Source of the DNA: Collinsella sp.
GTDB taxonomy: Bacteria; Actinomycetota; Coriobacteriia; Coriobacteriales; Coriobacteriaceae
Assembly (NCBI GenBank): GCA_019414545.1
Contig: DXLV01000004.1
Coordinates: forward strand, 38,358-83,007
Direction of reading: 5' to 3'
DNA length: 44,650 nt
In this document: in pieces, positions 10,150 to 17,086 of the stretch
Layout of the letters: every line of letters starts with the position of its first letter
Position numbering within the stretch: the stretch's first letter is position 1
The notes under the pieces: generated by a model
Told to the model about the DNA's origin: nothing
The model's input: the letters and a program-made list of their open reading frames with translations, nothing else
The model's database searches: none
Translations under genes and position numbers: made by a program

Positions 10150-11502
10150 TTAGCTCTGAGCTCGTACGCGAGCGGCGCCGAGTTCGGTCAGATGGTATTT
10201 CTGGCCATGCTTGATGACCAAGCCGGCCTGCGCCAAGTCATTGAGCGTGCGTGACCAAGTGGGGGCCGAGTTTCCAAACGCCCTCGCCAGATCGGTTGCA
10301 CCGCACGCTTGATTTTGCGCCAGATAGCCCAGCGCGGCGTTGCCGCGATCGCTTACGAACACGTCCGGCTGTGGCTGCGCATACTGATTTGCTGCATTAG
10401 GATACATCATTTGAGCTGCTGGTTGTTGAGAACTCTGCATCGGTGGCATTTGCTGTTGAAAACTTTGAGGCCACTGTTGGTAAGGCTGCGGAGGCATCTG
10501 CTGGGCCCAAGGGTTGTACTGCTGCTGCGGCATCTGCTGGTACGGCTGCTGATATCCCTGCTGGTACTGTTGCGGGAACTGCTGGCCATACCCCAGTGGC
10601 GGCATCTGCTGATATGGATATCCCTGTTGGTACGGCTGATAGCCCATTTGCTGGCCACCCGGTGCCCCCGTCGCCTGCTGCATTGCTGCTGCATCCTGAT
10701 CCGCCAGCGGCATGGTCTCTGGCATGTTTGGCGGCATCGACATCGATGTCGCCTGGGGCTCTTGTGTAGGAAGCATTCCGGGCTGCTGCATCTGTCCCAC
10801 GGGGGGCTGCATCTGCTGCGTTGCCATGGGCTGCTGAGCAAAAGCTCCCGGCAGGGGGTATGTGGGATGCTCCGTCTCGGGCCGCACGGCAGCACCGCGT
10901 CCGCCGGCACGCTCGATTTCCTGCACGCGTTTAGGGTTCAGGCTTACCGTAACCACGGTGCCGTTGCCCATGTTGTCCTCGATGGATACGGCACCGCCGG
11001 CGTTTTCCAAATACTCCTGCACCATGGGAAACCCTGCTCCGGTTCCACGGATATAGCGCTTCATCTTGCTGTTTGCGCTGGTAACGCCAAAGTCGAAAGC
11101 GCGTTCCTTGTCGTCGATGCCGGGTCCTTGATCGGCAAAGCGGATGGTGTCTCCGCCGTCCAGAATCGAGATGATGGGCTCGGCAAAGTGCGCGTGGATA
11201 AAGTTTTCGACAATCTCGCGGATGACCATGAGCGAGATATGGCCGCCTTGTTCTTTCATACACTGGTAGACGGTGTTGGTGGTCTCTTCCAAATACGTGC
11301 GGACATCTTGCGGATCAATGACGATCACACGCGGTGTCGACAGCATGTCGTCATAGACGGCGATGCGTGCGGCGTACATGGCTTTTGGCGCCTGCGTGGT
11401 CGTCTGCTCGCCTTCCTCACGCTCTTCGCGCACGCCGGTGATGTGCTCGTTGTCGGGTGCCGGGTCTCCGGAATCGACCATGGTGTAAAAGTCGTCAGAC
11501 AT
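10150..11502 (-). CDS. GHKL ATPase - Q/P/Y-rich linker - winged-helix protein
   Basis: 450-aa protein in three parts. Residues about 85-190 form a GHKL (histidine-kinase-type) ATP-binding domain: N-box REIVENFIHAHF with Asn100, G1 box FADQGPGID, and GTGAGFPMVQEYLENAGG. I see no classical phosphoacceptor helix or membrane segment before it. Residues about 215-382 are a low-complexity, prion-like region dominated by Gln, Pro, Tyr and Met. Residues about 385-450 look like a winged helix-turn-helix (ALGYLAQNQACGATDLARAFG...LTELGAARV). It is the first gene leftward of the origin and ends 15 bp before dnaA. A kinase/anti-sigma-like or DNA-binding role in dnaA control is possible, but the function is unknown to me. 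The ribosome-binding site is weak. Confidence 0.8.
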   Translation of the reverse strand: MSDDFYTMVDSGDPAPDNEHITGVREEREEGEQTTTQAPKAMYAARIAVYDDMLSTPRVIVIDPQDVRTYLEETTNTVYQCMKEQGGHISLMVIREIVENFIHAHFAEPIISILDGGDTIRFADQGPGIDDKERAFDFGVTSANSKMKRYIRGTGAGFPMVQEYLENAGGAVSIEDNMGNGTVVTVSLNPKRVQEIERAGGRGAAVRPETEHPTYPLPGAFAQQPMATQQMQPPVGQMQQPGMLPTQEPQATSMSMPPNMPETMPLADQDAAAMQQATGAPGGQQMGYQPYQQGYPYQQMPPLGYGQQFPQQYQQGYQQPYQQMPQQQYNPWAQQMPPQPYQQWPQSFQQQMPPMQSSQQPAAQMMYPNAANQYAQPQPDVFVSDRGNAALGYLAQNQACGATDLARAFGNSAPTWSRTLNDLAQAGLVIKHGQKYHLTELGAARVRAQS

Positions 11503-11745
11503 GCCGCTCGCAATCTTTCAAAAGGTTTCGAACAAATAGTAGCTCACCGTGCAATGTTTCTCATCTTTCGACAACTTTTCAAAACCTGTTGAAAACTTTG
11601 GAAAACGGACGAAAAGTTCTCAACATTGCCAACATGACCTGTTGAAAACTCGATGAAATATCGTGAAAAGTTGCCATGCACCGCTAAATCGAGCTCGGCT
11701 TATGGGGGAACCGTGTGAACTGCGCAACCTTTTACCTTTGATTTC
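11503..11745. other. oriC: Origin-proximal DnaA-box cluster at the strand switch
   Basis: Non-coding gap where leftward and rightward gene blocks diverge. It contains two perfect copies of TGTTGAAAA (11587-11595 and 11640-11648), TTCTCAACA (11617-11625) and CTTTCGACA (about 11565-11573), all resembling the DnaA box TTATCCACA in one orientation or the other. It probably also holds the promoter of the GHKL-dnaA operon, but I could not pick convincing hexamers. Together with the dnaA-dnaN gap it would make a bipartite origin. Confidence 0.65.
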
Positions 11746-11775
11746 TTGACATTTGAACATTGATTTCCCTACAAT
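11746..11775 (+). promoter_or_regulatory. Promoter of the rpmH operon
   Basis: Perfect -35 TTGACA (11746-11751), an 18-nt spacer, and -10 TACAAT (11770-11775). Transcription would start near 11782, giving a leader of about 65 nt before rpmH. Confidence 0.8.
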
Positions 11776-11847
11776 CTTCAAGCTCACGTGTCTATATCTG
11801 CGTCCGCGCCCCCGCGGACACTCGAAATGCAGCAGGAGGAACTTAAG

Positions 11848-11982
11848 ATGAAGCGTACGTATCAGCCTAATAAGCGTAAGCGTGCCAAGACCCATGGCTT
11901 CCGTGCCCGTATGGCCACTAAGGGTGGTCGTGCCGTGCTCGCCCGTCGTCGCGCCAAGGGCCGCAAGCGTCTCACTGTCTAG
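11848..11982 (+). CDS. rpmH: 50S ribosomal protein L34
   Basis: 44-aa, very basic protein MKRTYQPNKRKRAKTHGFRA..., the canonical L34 sequence and length. The ATG at 11848 follows an AGGAGG site; the in-frame ATG at 11788 would add 20 non-homologous residues and is rejected. It is the first gene of the rightward rpmH-rnpA-yidD-yidC-jag operon, the usual arrangement beside bacterial origins. Confidence 0.97.
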   Translation: MKRTYQPNKRKRAKTHGFRARMATKGGRAVLARRRAKGRKRLTV

Positions 11983-12002
11983 CAGCGATACACACATCTC
12001 GC

Positions 12003-12341
12003 ATGAAGACTATTAAGTCTCGGCAAGATTTCGAGCATGTGTTCAGTCAGGGGCGTCGTTTCAATCACCCTCTGATTCGAATGACCATATGTGAATCGGT
12101 TGGCGAAGGCGACTCCGGAAGGGTCGCCTTCGTTGGTGCTAAACGGCTCGGTTGTGCTGTCGTGCGCAACCGTTCTAAGCGTGTGATGCGCGAGGCCGCC
12201 CGCAGCTGTGGATTTCCCGTTGCGGGTTATGACATCATCTTGTTCGCAACTCCCAAGACGAAGGATTCCTCGCCGCAGGAGATGGACAAGGCATTGCGTT
12301 CGCTTATGAAACGCGCCGGCGTTGCCGGGGAGGAGCGATGA
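12003..12341 (+). CDS. rnpA: Ribonuclease P protein component
   Basis: 112-aa basic protein that helps the RNase P RNA bind and cleave tRNA precursors. It carries the family signature as VVRNRSKRVMREA (about residues 52-64) after the GRVAFVGAKRLG strand. It begins 20 bp after rpmH and its last codons overlap yidD (ATGA). The catalytic RNA gene is not in the window. Confidence 0.96.
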   Translation: MKTIKSRQDFEHVFSQGRRFNHPLIRMTICESVGEGDSGRVAFVGAKRLGCAVVRNRSKRVMREAARSCGFPVAGYDIILFATPKTKDSSPQEMDKALRSLMKRAGVAGEER

Positions 12342-12562
12342 GCAATCACGTTTTGCGACGTGTTGCCATCGCTCCTATTCGCATATATCAACAGGTTATT
12401 TCGCCCTTATTACCTGACGCTTGCATTTATTACCCAACGTGCTCGCAATACGCCATTCAGGCGATTGAGCGGTACGGTGTTTTGAGAGGCTGCTGGCTTG
12501 CCGTGAGGCGCATCGCTCGCTGCAATCCCCTGCACGTCGGCGGTTATGACCCTGTGCCCTAG
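12338..12562 (+). CDS. yidD: Membrane protein insertion efficiency factor YidD
   Basis: 74-aa small protein with the family pattern: RRVAIAPIRIYQQVISPLLP, YYPTCSQYAIQAIERYG and RIARCNPLHVGGYDPVP. YidD proteins act at the inner face of the membrane near YidC. The ATG overlaps the rnpA stop codon, and yidC follows 29 bp later, so it belongs to the same operon. Confidence 0.96.
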   Translation: MSNHVLRRVAIAPIRIYQQVISPLLPDACIYYPTCSQYAIQAIERYGVLRGCWLAVRRIARCNPLHVGGYDPVP

Positions 12563-12591
12563 CGGGCACTCGCTATCGGAGGAAAACTTAC

Positions 12592-13362
12592 ATGTGGGAT
12601 TGGATCGTTAACATCCTTTTCGAGCTGCTCAAGCTCATCCAGACCTTTGCGGTCGACTGGGGCCTGTCCATCATCATCCTGGTGGTCATCATCCGTCTGC
12701 TGCTGACGCCGCTTATGCTCAAGTCGACCAAGTCGACGGCTCGCATGCAGGTGCTGCAGCCCAAGATGCTCGAGATCCAGGAGCGTTACGCCGACGATCC
12801 CCAGCGTCAGGCCGAGGAGATGCAGAAGTTCTACAGCGAGAACAAGTTCAACCCCATGGCTGGTTGTCTGCCGCTTCTGATTCAGATGCCTATCCTGTTT
12901 GCCCTGTTTACGCTGCTTCGTAACCTGCCGCAGTACTTTAACGACGGCACGTTCTCGTTCTTCAACATCCTGCCCGACCTGACCACCACGCCGAGCGCTT
13001 CCTTTGCCGATGGCTTTATGGTTGCGCTGCCTGCGCTGGTTTGCCTGATTCTGTTTGCTGTCTTGACCCTGATTCCGCAGCTGTATATGTCTCGCAATCA
13101 GACTGGTCAGCAGGCCCAGAGCATGCGCATGATGGCCGTCGTCATGACCGTCATGATGCTTTGGATGGGATGGAGCCTGCCCGTCGGCGTTCTGCTGTAC
13201 TACGATGTGTCCTCTGCCTGGCAGGTTATCCAGCAGATCTTCGTGACGCAGAAGGTCATCGACAAGGCGAAGGCCGATGAGGAGGAGCGCCTTAAGAACG
13301 CGCCGCTGCAGGTTGAGGTCACTCGTCGCGAGAAGAAGCCGCGCCCGCACAAGAAGAAGTAG
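12592..13362 (+). CDS. yidC: Membrane protein insertase YidC (Oxa1 family)
   Basis: 256-aa polytopic insertase of the short Gram-positive type, without the large periplasmic domain of Gram-negative YidC. After an N-terminal hydrophobic segment it shows IIILVVIIRLLLTPLMLKS with the conserved Arg, a charged cytoplasmic hairpin (about 50-80), NPMAGCLPLLIQMPILFALF, and two late helices, ending in a basic tail that can contact ribosomes. AGGA precedes the ATG. Unlike many Firmicute homologues the N-terminus shows no obvious lipobox. Confidence 0.95.
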   Translation: MWDWIVNILFELLKLIQTFAVDWGLSIIILVVIIRLLLTPLMLKSTKSTARMQVLQPKMLEIQERYADDPQRQAEEMQKFYSENKFNPMAGCLPLLIQMPILFALFTLLRNLPQYFNDGTFSFFNILPDLTTTPSASFADGFMVALPALVCLILFAVLTLIPQLYMSRNQTGQQAQSMRMMAVVMTVMMLWMGWSLPVGVLLYYDVSSAWQVIQQIFVTQKVIDKAKADEEERLKNAPLQVEVTRREKKPRPHKKK

Positions 13363-13379
13363 CGGGATATCAATCTTAT

Positions 13380-13391
13380 TTAGGTACCTAA
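13380..13391. promoter_or_regulatory. 12-bp palindrome TTAGGTACCTAA, copy 1
   Basis: Perfect palindrome in the short yidC-jag gap, 15 bp before the jag start. The identical 12-mer recurs at 16885-16896 at the end of the par cluster, followed by AAC-rich sequence in the first case as in the second. It could be an operator or a protein-binding site; I do not recognise it. Confidence 0.45.
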
Positions 13392-13406
13392 CTTTTGGAG
13401 TACGTT

Positions 13407-13976
13407 ATGTCTGAAGAGATCATCGAGGATATGCTTGAGGAGGTTGCCCCGCAGGTCGCGGGCGATTATCCCGAGATTGCACAGCGCTACAAGGCCGGTG
13501 AAGAGCTGACCGACGAGGAGCTCGACACCATTGCCGATGTCGCGATTTCCATCCTGCGTTCCATCCTTTCGCACTTCGATGCCGCCAACTCTCCTATCGA
13601 TGAGTATGAGGGCGACGAGGGTGAGCTGATTCTGGATGTAACGGCTCCCGACCTTGCTGTTCTCATTGGCCGTCATGGTCGCACCCTTGATGCCCTTCAG
13701 GTTATGTTTTCTTTGCTAGTGAGCCGCAAGCTTGGCTTTAGGTATCCGGTTGTAGTGGACGTCGAGGGATACAAGAGCCGCCGTCAGGACAAGGTTGCCT
13801 CCATGGCACAGTCTGCAGCCGAGCGTGCCATCCGCACTCATAAGAGTGTTTCGCTTCCGCCCATGAATGCCTACGAGCGCCGACTGGTTCACATTGCACT
13901 TCGTGGCAATGACGCCGTCGATACTCATTCTGAGGGTTCTGACCCCGATCGCCATGTGGTGATTGTTGCTCGATAA
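13407..13976 (+). CDS. jag: Jag/KhpB RNA-binding protein
   Basis: 189-aa protein with an acidic N-terminal part, a KH domain containing the GxxG loop in VLIGRHGRTLDALQ, and a C-terminal R3H domain (YERRLVHIALRGNDAVDTHSEG). Homologues bind RNA and affect cell-wall and division genes. The ATG at 13407 is 6 bp after TTGGAG; the TTG four codons upstream overlaps that site and is rejected. The canonical N-terminal Jag_N domain is replaced by a short acidic stretch. A strong terminator follows, closing the rpmH operon. Confidence 0.93.
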   Translation: MSEEIIEDMLEEVAPQVAGDYPEIAQRYKAGEELTDEELDTIADVAISILRSILSHFDAANSPIDEYEGDEGELILDVTAPDLAVLIGRHGRTLDALQVMFSLLVSRKLGFRYPVVVDVEGYKSRRQDKVASMAQSAAERAIRTHKSVSLPPMNAYERRLVHIALRGNDAVDTHSEGSDPDRHVVIVAR

Positions 13977-13995
13977 TCTACTCGAGCTTATGCTT

Positions 13996-14027
13996 AAGGG
14001 GACGTGGTTTCCACGTCCCCTTTTTTT
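13996..14027 (+). terminator. Terminator of the rpmH-jag operon
   Basis: Perfect 12-bp stem AAGGGGACGTGG (13996-14007) with CCACGTCCCCTT (14011-14022), 3-nt loop and a run of seven T. Confidence 0.93.
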
Positions 14028-14073
14028 GTCAAAAGTTCTCGATACACTGATTTTTGTCAGAAAGGAGCTTTCG

Positions 14074-14811
14074 TTGTTAGTACTTACTGATCAGCAGGCT
14101 GACGAGATGTTGAGTCGTCTAACTTCCTATTGCAAAGAGTATTCCTTGAGCGTAACTGATGTTGAGCTGAGGAAATGTATTCAGCATTTGGATTTGGTTC
14201 TGGAAACAAATAAGACAACCAATCTCACCCGTATTCTTAACATAGAAGATGCTGCGGTACTACATATCCTCGACTCTCTTGTTTTGCTCCCTTATATCAA
14301 TAAGGCTCCTGAGGGAGCTTTGCTCGATATGGGAACAGGTGCGGGCTTCCCCGGTATTCCTTTAACCATAACCACGCATCGTAAAGCTACTTATATTGAC
14401 TCTGTTGGCAAGAAGGTTGATGCTGTCAATTCTTTTGTCCATGCTCTTGGATTGAAACATGCTCATGCCGTTCATGATCGTCTTGAAGAATATGCTCGAA
14501 GCCATAAGAAGCAGTTCTCTGTCGTAACCGCCCGTGCACTGGCCCCTCTACCGATTCTTGTTGAGTATGCGGCTCCGTTCCTCAAGGATGGAGGTCTATT
14601 TGTTATCACCAAGGGCAATCCTTCGGATGAGGAGCTTGCTTCCGGCATGTCAGCAGCTAAGATTTGCGGCTTCACTTTGCTTCTGAATGACGCAATCGAT
14701 TTGCCTGAGGGCTTGGGCCACAGGGAGTTCATTGTTCTTAAGAAGAGTCATCCAGCATCTGTTTCATTGCCTCGTGCAAATGGCATGGCAAAGAAGAATC
14801 CGCTTGCCTAG
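14074..14811 (+). CDS. rsmG: 16S rRNA (guanine527-N7)-methyltransferase
   Basis: 245-aa SAM-dependent enzyme that methylates G527 of 16S rRNA. Motif I is LLDMGTGAGFPGIPL, followed by YIDSVGKKVDAV and the VTARALAPLP segment typical of RsmG. I chose the TTG at 14074, 6 bp after AAAGGAG; the frame is open upstream but would run through the jag terminator. The codon choice is visibly more AT-rich than in flanking operons, as in parA and parB. The stop codon is immediately followed by the first of three parS sites. Confidence 0.95.
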   Translation: MLVLTDQQADEMLSRLTSYCKEYSLSVTDVELRKCIQHLDLVLETNKTTNLTRILNIEDAAVLHILDSLVLLPYINKAPEGALLDMGTGAGFPGIPLTITTHRKATYIDSVGKKVDAVNSFVHALGLKHAHAVHDRLEEYARSHKKQFSVVTARALAPLPILVEYAAPFLKDGGLFVITKGNPSDEELASGMSAAKICGFTLLLNDAIDLPEGLGHREFIVLKKSHPASVSLPRANGMAKKNPLA

Positions 14812-14812
14812 A

Positions 14813-14828
14813 TGTTTCACGTGAAACA
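14813..14828. other. parS site 1
   Basis: Perfect 16-bp centromere palindrome TGTTTCACGTGAAACA, starting 2 bp after the rsmG stop codon. ParB is expected to bind here and spread along the origin region. Confidence 0.95.
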
Positions 14829-14851
14829 TAATGGATACTAACAACTTGCAG

Positions 14852-14867
14852 TGTTTCACGTGAAACA
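14852..14867. other. parS site 2
   Basis: Second perfect TGTTTCACGTGAAACA, 23 bp after site 1, in the rsmG-parA gap. Confidence 0.95.
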
Positions 14868-14890
14868 TGGCAGTTGATATCGAATCGGAA

Positions 14891-14906
14891 TGTTTCACGT
14901 GAAACA
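14891..14906. other. parS site 3
   Basis: Third perfect TGTTTCACGTGAAACA, again 23 bp after the previous site, so the three lie at a regular 39-bp pitch. It is 39 bp upstream of the parA start, close enough for ParB binding to affect parAB transcription. Confidence 0.95.
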
Positions 14907-14945
14907 TCCTCCGTTTGACAGCTTTAATACACACCAGGAGGGACC

Positions 14946-15746
14946 GTGGGATTTCGCGACGTTAAGCGTTCTAAGAACGCAAAAGACACGCGTATCATTG
15001 CAATCATCAATCAAAAAGGCGGCGTCGGTAAGTCAACAACGGCTGTAAATCTTGCAGCAGCACTGGGTGAGCAGGGTCGTAAGACACTGATTGTCGATTT
15101 TGATCCGCAGGGAAACAGTACCAGTGGATTTGGAATTGAAAAAGAAGACCTTGATCACTGCATCTATGATGCATTGTTGAATGATGTGCCGGCAGAATCG
15201 CTTGTTCTTGATACAAATTGCAAAAAGGTATTCGTAATTCCAGCTACGATTCAGCTTGCAGGTGCTGAAATTGAGCTCGTAAGCGCAATTGCTCGTGAAA
15301 CCCGCCTCAAAGACTTGCTTGAGCCGATTCAGGACGAGTTCGATTTTATTTTCATTGACTGTCCTCCTTCGCTCGGCCTGCTTACAATCAATGCCTTGAC
15401 CGCAGCAGATAGCGTTTTGATTCCAATCCAGTGTGAGTATTACGCACTCGAGGGCGTTACGAAGCTGCTTGAGTCAATGAAGATGGTCAAATCACGTCTG
15501 AACAAGGGCTTAGACACCTATGGCGTGCTTATGACCATGTATGACTCACGTACTTCTTTGTCGAATCAGGTTGTTGAGGAAGTTCAATCGTACTTTGGTG
15601 ATAAGGCGTTTAAGACGCTGATTCCCCGTACTGTTAAAATCTCTGAAGCTCCGTCTTTTGGAGAACCGGTAATTACCTATGCACCTCAAAATAAGGGTGC
15701 AAAAGCGTATATGAACCTTGCAAAAGAGGTGATCAAGCGTGCCTAG
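14946..15746 (+). CDS. parA: Chromosome partitioning ATPase ParA (Soj)
   Basis: 266-aa ParA/MinD-family ATPase that binds DNA non-specifically and positions ParB-parS complexes. It has the deviant Walker A motif KGGVGKST (24-31), the A' motif VDFDPQGN, and Walker B FIFIDCPPSLG. GTG start behind GGAGGG. The last codons overlap parB by 8 nt, so the two are coupled. It follows directly after three parS sites. Confidence 0.97.
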   Translation: MGFRDVKRSKNAKDTRIIAIINQKGGVGKSTTAVNLAAALGEQGRKTLIVDFDPQGNSTSGFGIEKEDLDHCIYDALLNDVPAESLVLDTNCKKVFVIPATIQLAGAEIELVSAIARETRLKDLLEPIQDEFDFIFIDCPPSLGLLTINALTAADSVLIPIQCEYYALEGVTKLLESMKMVKSRLNKGLDTYGVLMTMYDSRTSLSNQVVEEVQSYFGDKAFKTLIPRTVKISEAPSFGEPVITYAPQNKGAKAYMNLAKEVIKRA

Positions 15747-16644
15747 TGCAAAGAAACGCGGTGGATTGGGACGCGGACTCAATGCTTTGGTCTCAGAGGC
15801 TGAGTATGAGACCGGTGGTTCTGCTGCATCTGCTTCAAATACAGCATCTGAAACAAAACTACCGGTTGAGGATATCGTTCCCAACCCTAATCAACCGCGA
15901 ATACACTTTAATGAAACTGAACTTCGCGAGTTGAGCGAGTCAATCCAAGAACATGGCGTTTTGCAGCCGCTTTTGGTTCGCAAGCATGGAAACGGCTATG
16001 AGATCATCGCTGGTGAGCGTCGTTACCAGGCGTCAAAGCTTGCTGGTCTTGAGGAGCTGCCTGTCATCATTAAAGATGTTAATGATGAAGAGATGCTGGC
16101 TCTTGCTCTTATCGAAAACCTTCAGCGTTCTGATCTGAATCCCGTCGAAGAGGCTAAGGGCTATCGCCAGCTCATTGATGCCAGCGGTATGACCCAGGAG
16201 GCATTGTCGAAGGCAGTAAGCAAATCACGCTCTGCAATTACAAATTCGCTGCGCCTTCTCGATCTCCCCGAAGTAGTTCAGCAGATGATTTTTGAGGGTA
16301 AACTTACTGCTGGTCACGCACGTGCGATTCTTGCAGTTCCCTATGAGGATGCTCGAATTCGACTTGCAGAGAAGGTTGTTGCGGAGGGCCTTTCTGTAAG
16401 AGCGACAGAAAATCTTGCTCCATTGTTTTCTGCCGGAGAGACACCTAAGACGCCGCGGCCTGCAACGCCTCAGTCTTTTAAAAAGGCTGCGCGTGTACTT
16501 CGTCAGGTATTTAATACCAACGTGCGCGTGAAAAGCTCGCGTGGAAAGAATAAGATTGAGATTGAGTTTAAAGACGAGGAAGAGCTCTCTCGTATTCTTG
16601 GTGAAATGATTCAGTTTGATCAAGGAGGCCAAGATGAGGAATAA
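15739..16644 (+). CDS. parB: Chromosome partitioning protein ParB (Spo0J)
   Basis: 301-aa CTP-dependent DNA clamp that loads at parS. The N-terminus has the ParA-activating RGGLGRGLNAL peptide. The CTP-binding ParB/Srx domain shows PNPNQPR and GERRYQASK with ENLQRSDLNPVEEA. A helix-turn-helix (MTQEALSKAVSKSRSAITNSLRLL) recognises parS, and a C-terminal dimerisation region follows. GTG start overlapping parA. The 3' end overlaps the next small gene by 11 nt. Confidence 0.97.
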   Translation: MPSAKKRGGLGRGLNALVSEAEYETGGSAASASNTASETKLPVEDIVPNPNQPRIHFNETELRELSESIQEHGVLQPLLVRKHGNGYEIIAGERRYQASKLAGLEELPVIIKDVNDEEMLALALIENLQRSDLNPVEEAKGYRQLIDASGMTQEALSKAVSKSRSAITNSLRLLDLPEVVQQMIFEGKLTAGHARAILAVPYEDARIRLAEKVVAEGLSVRATENLAPLFSAGETPKTPRPATPQSFKKAARVLRQVFNTNVRVKSSRGKNKIEIEFKDEEELSRILGEMIQFDQGGQDEE

Positions 16645-16888
16645 GATTTTAACTGCGATTGCATTGGTGACGACTGTCGCGGCCGGTGCCTTTGCTGGCT
16701 ATAAGATCGCGACAGACGATGAACTTCGAGGTCGTTTGCTTCGTGGTGCGCAAGATATCGTTGATACATCCAAGAAGAAAATGGATGTTATGACAGAAGA
16801 TGTTGCCATGCGCACTGCTCAGGTAACAAAAAATCCTAAGATTAATCAAGGTTGGGTTAGCAACCAATGGGAAAATGTAGGCTATTAG
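16634..16888 (+). CDS. Small membrane-anchored protein coupled to parB
   Basis: 84-aa protein with one N-terminal hydrophobic segment (about residues 5-25, ILTAIALVTTVAAGAFAGYKIA) and a charged tail (about 26-84). It resembles YtxH-type small membrane proteins in layout, but I do not recognise it by sequence. The ATG at 16634 lies inside the 3' end of parB, 7 bp after GGAGG, so it is probably translationally coupled. Its place as third gene of the par operon suggests a link to origin positioning or the envelope, which is inference. Its stop codon overlaps the second TTAGGTACCTAA palindrome. Confidence 0.8.
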   Translation: MRNKILTAIALVTTVAAGAFAGYKIATDDELRGRLLRGAQDIVDTSKKKMDVMTEDVAMRTAQVTKNPKINQGWVSNQWENVGY

Positions 16889-16896
16889 GTACCTAA
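16885..16896. promoter_or_regulatory. 12-bp palindrome TTAGGTACCTAA, copy 2
   Basis: Identical to 13380-13391. Here it overlaps the stop codon of the small gene after parB and lies just before the operon terminator. Function unknown. Confidence 0.45.
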
Positions 16897-16916
16897 CAAT
16901 TACCCTGCATATTTTG

Positions 16917-16957
16917 AGCGGCCCTTGTCTGATTCATGAGACAAGGGCTGCTTATTT
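16917..16957 (+). terminator. Terminator of the par operon
   Basis: A 14-bp stem (16917-16930 with 16939-16952, one G-T pair, 8-nt loop) followed by TTATTTTG. It closes the parAB-small-gene transcript. Confidence 0.85.
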
Positions 16958-17002
16958 TGTCCGTAAACAATGGGGAAGCTAGCAGCGGTCCAAAATTGAG
17001 GT

Positions 17003-17048
17003 CAATAAATGAAACGGCCCCTGTTGCATATCCTGCAACAGGGGCCGT
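17003..17048 (-). terminator. Terminator of rlmN
   Basis: Perfect 15-bp stem (17014-17028 with 17034-17048, 5-nt loop). On the minus strand it is followed by TTTCATTTATT, so it would end rlmN transcripts about 40 nt after the stop codon. Confidence 0.8.
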
Positions 17049-17052
17049 CCGA

Positions 17053-17068
17053 TGTTTCACATGAAACG
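17053..17068. other. Degenerate parS site near rlmN
   Basis: TGTTTCACATGAAACG matches the perfect parS sites at 14 of 16 positions. It lies between the rlmN stop codon and its terminator hairpin, about 2.2 kb from the main parS cluster. ParB binding is likely but weaker; this is inference from similarity. Confidence 0.6.
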
Positions 17069-17086
17069 TTTTGGAGTGCGACTCCC

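Noticed and set aside
10440..10700. Short tandem-like repeats resembling a CRISPR or VNTR
   Set aside because: They are irregular CTG/TGCTG-rich codons for the Gln/Pro/Tyr-rich linker of the GHKL protein, without fixed repeat and spacer lengths.
13963..14073. Extended N-terminus of rsmG overlapping jag
   Set aside because: It would be translated through a strong terminator hairpin; the TTG at 14074 has a good ribosome-binding site and gives the normal family length.
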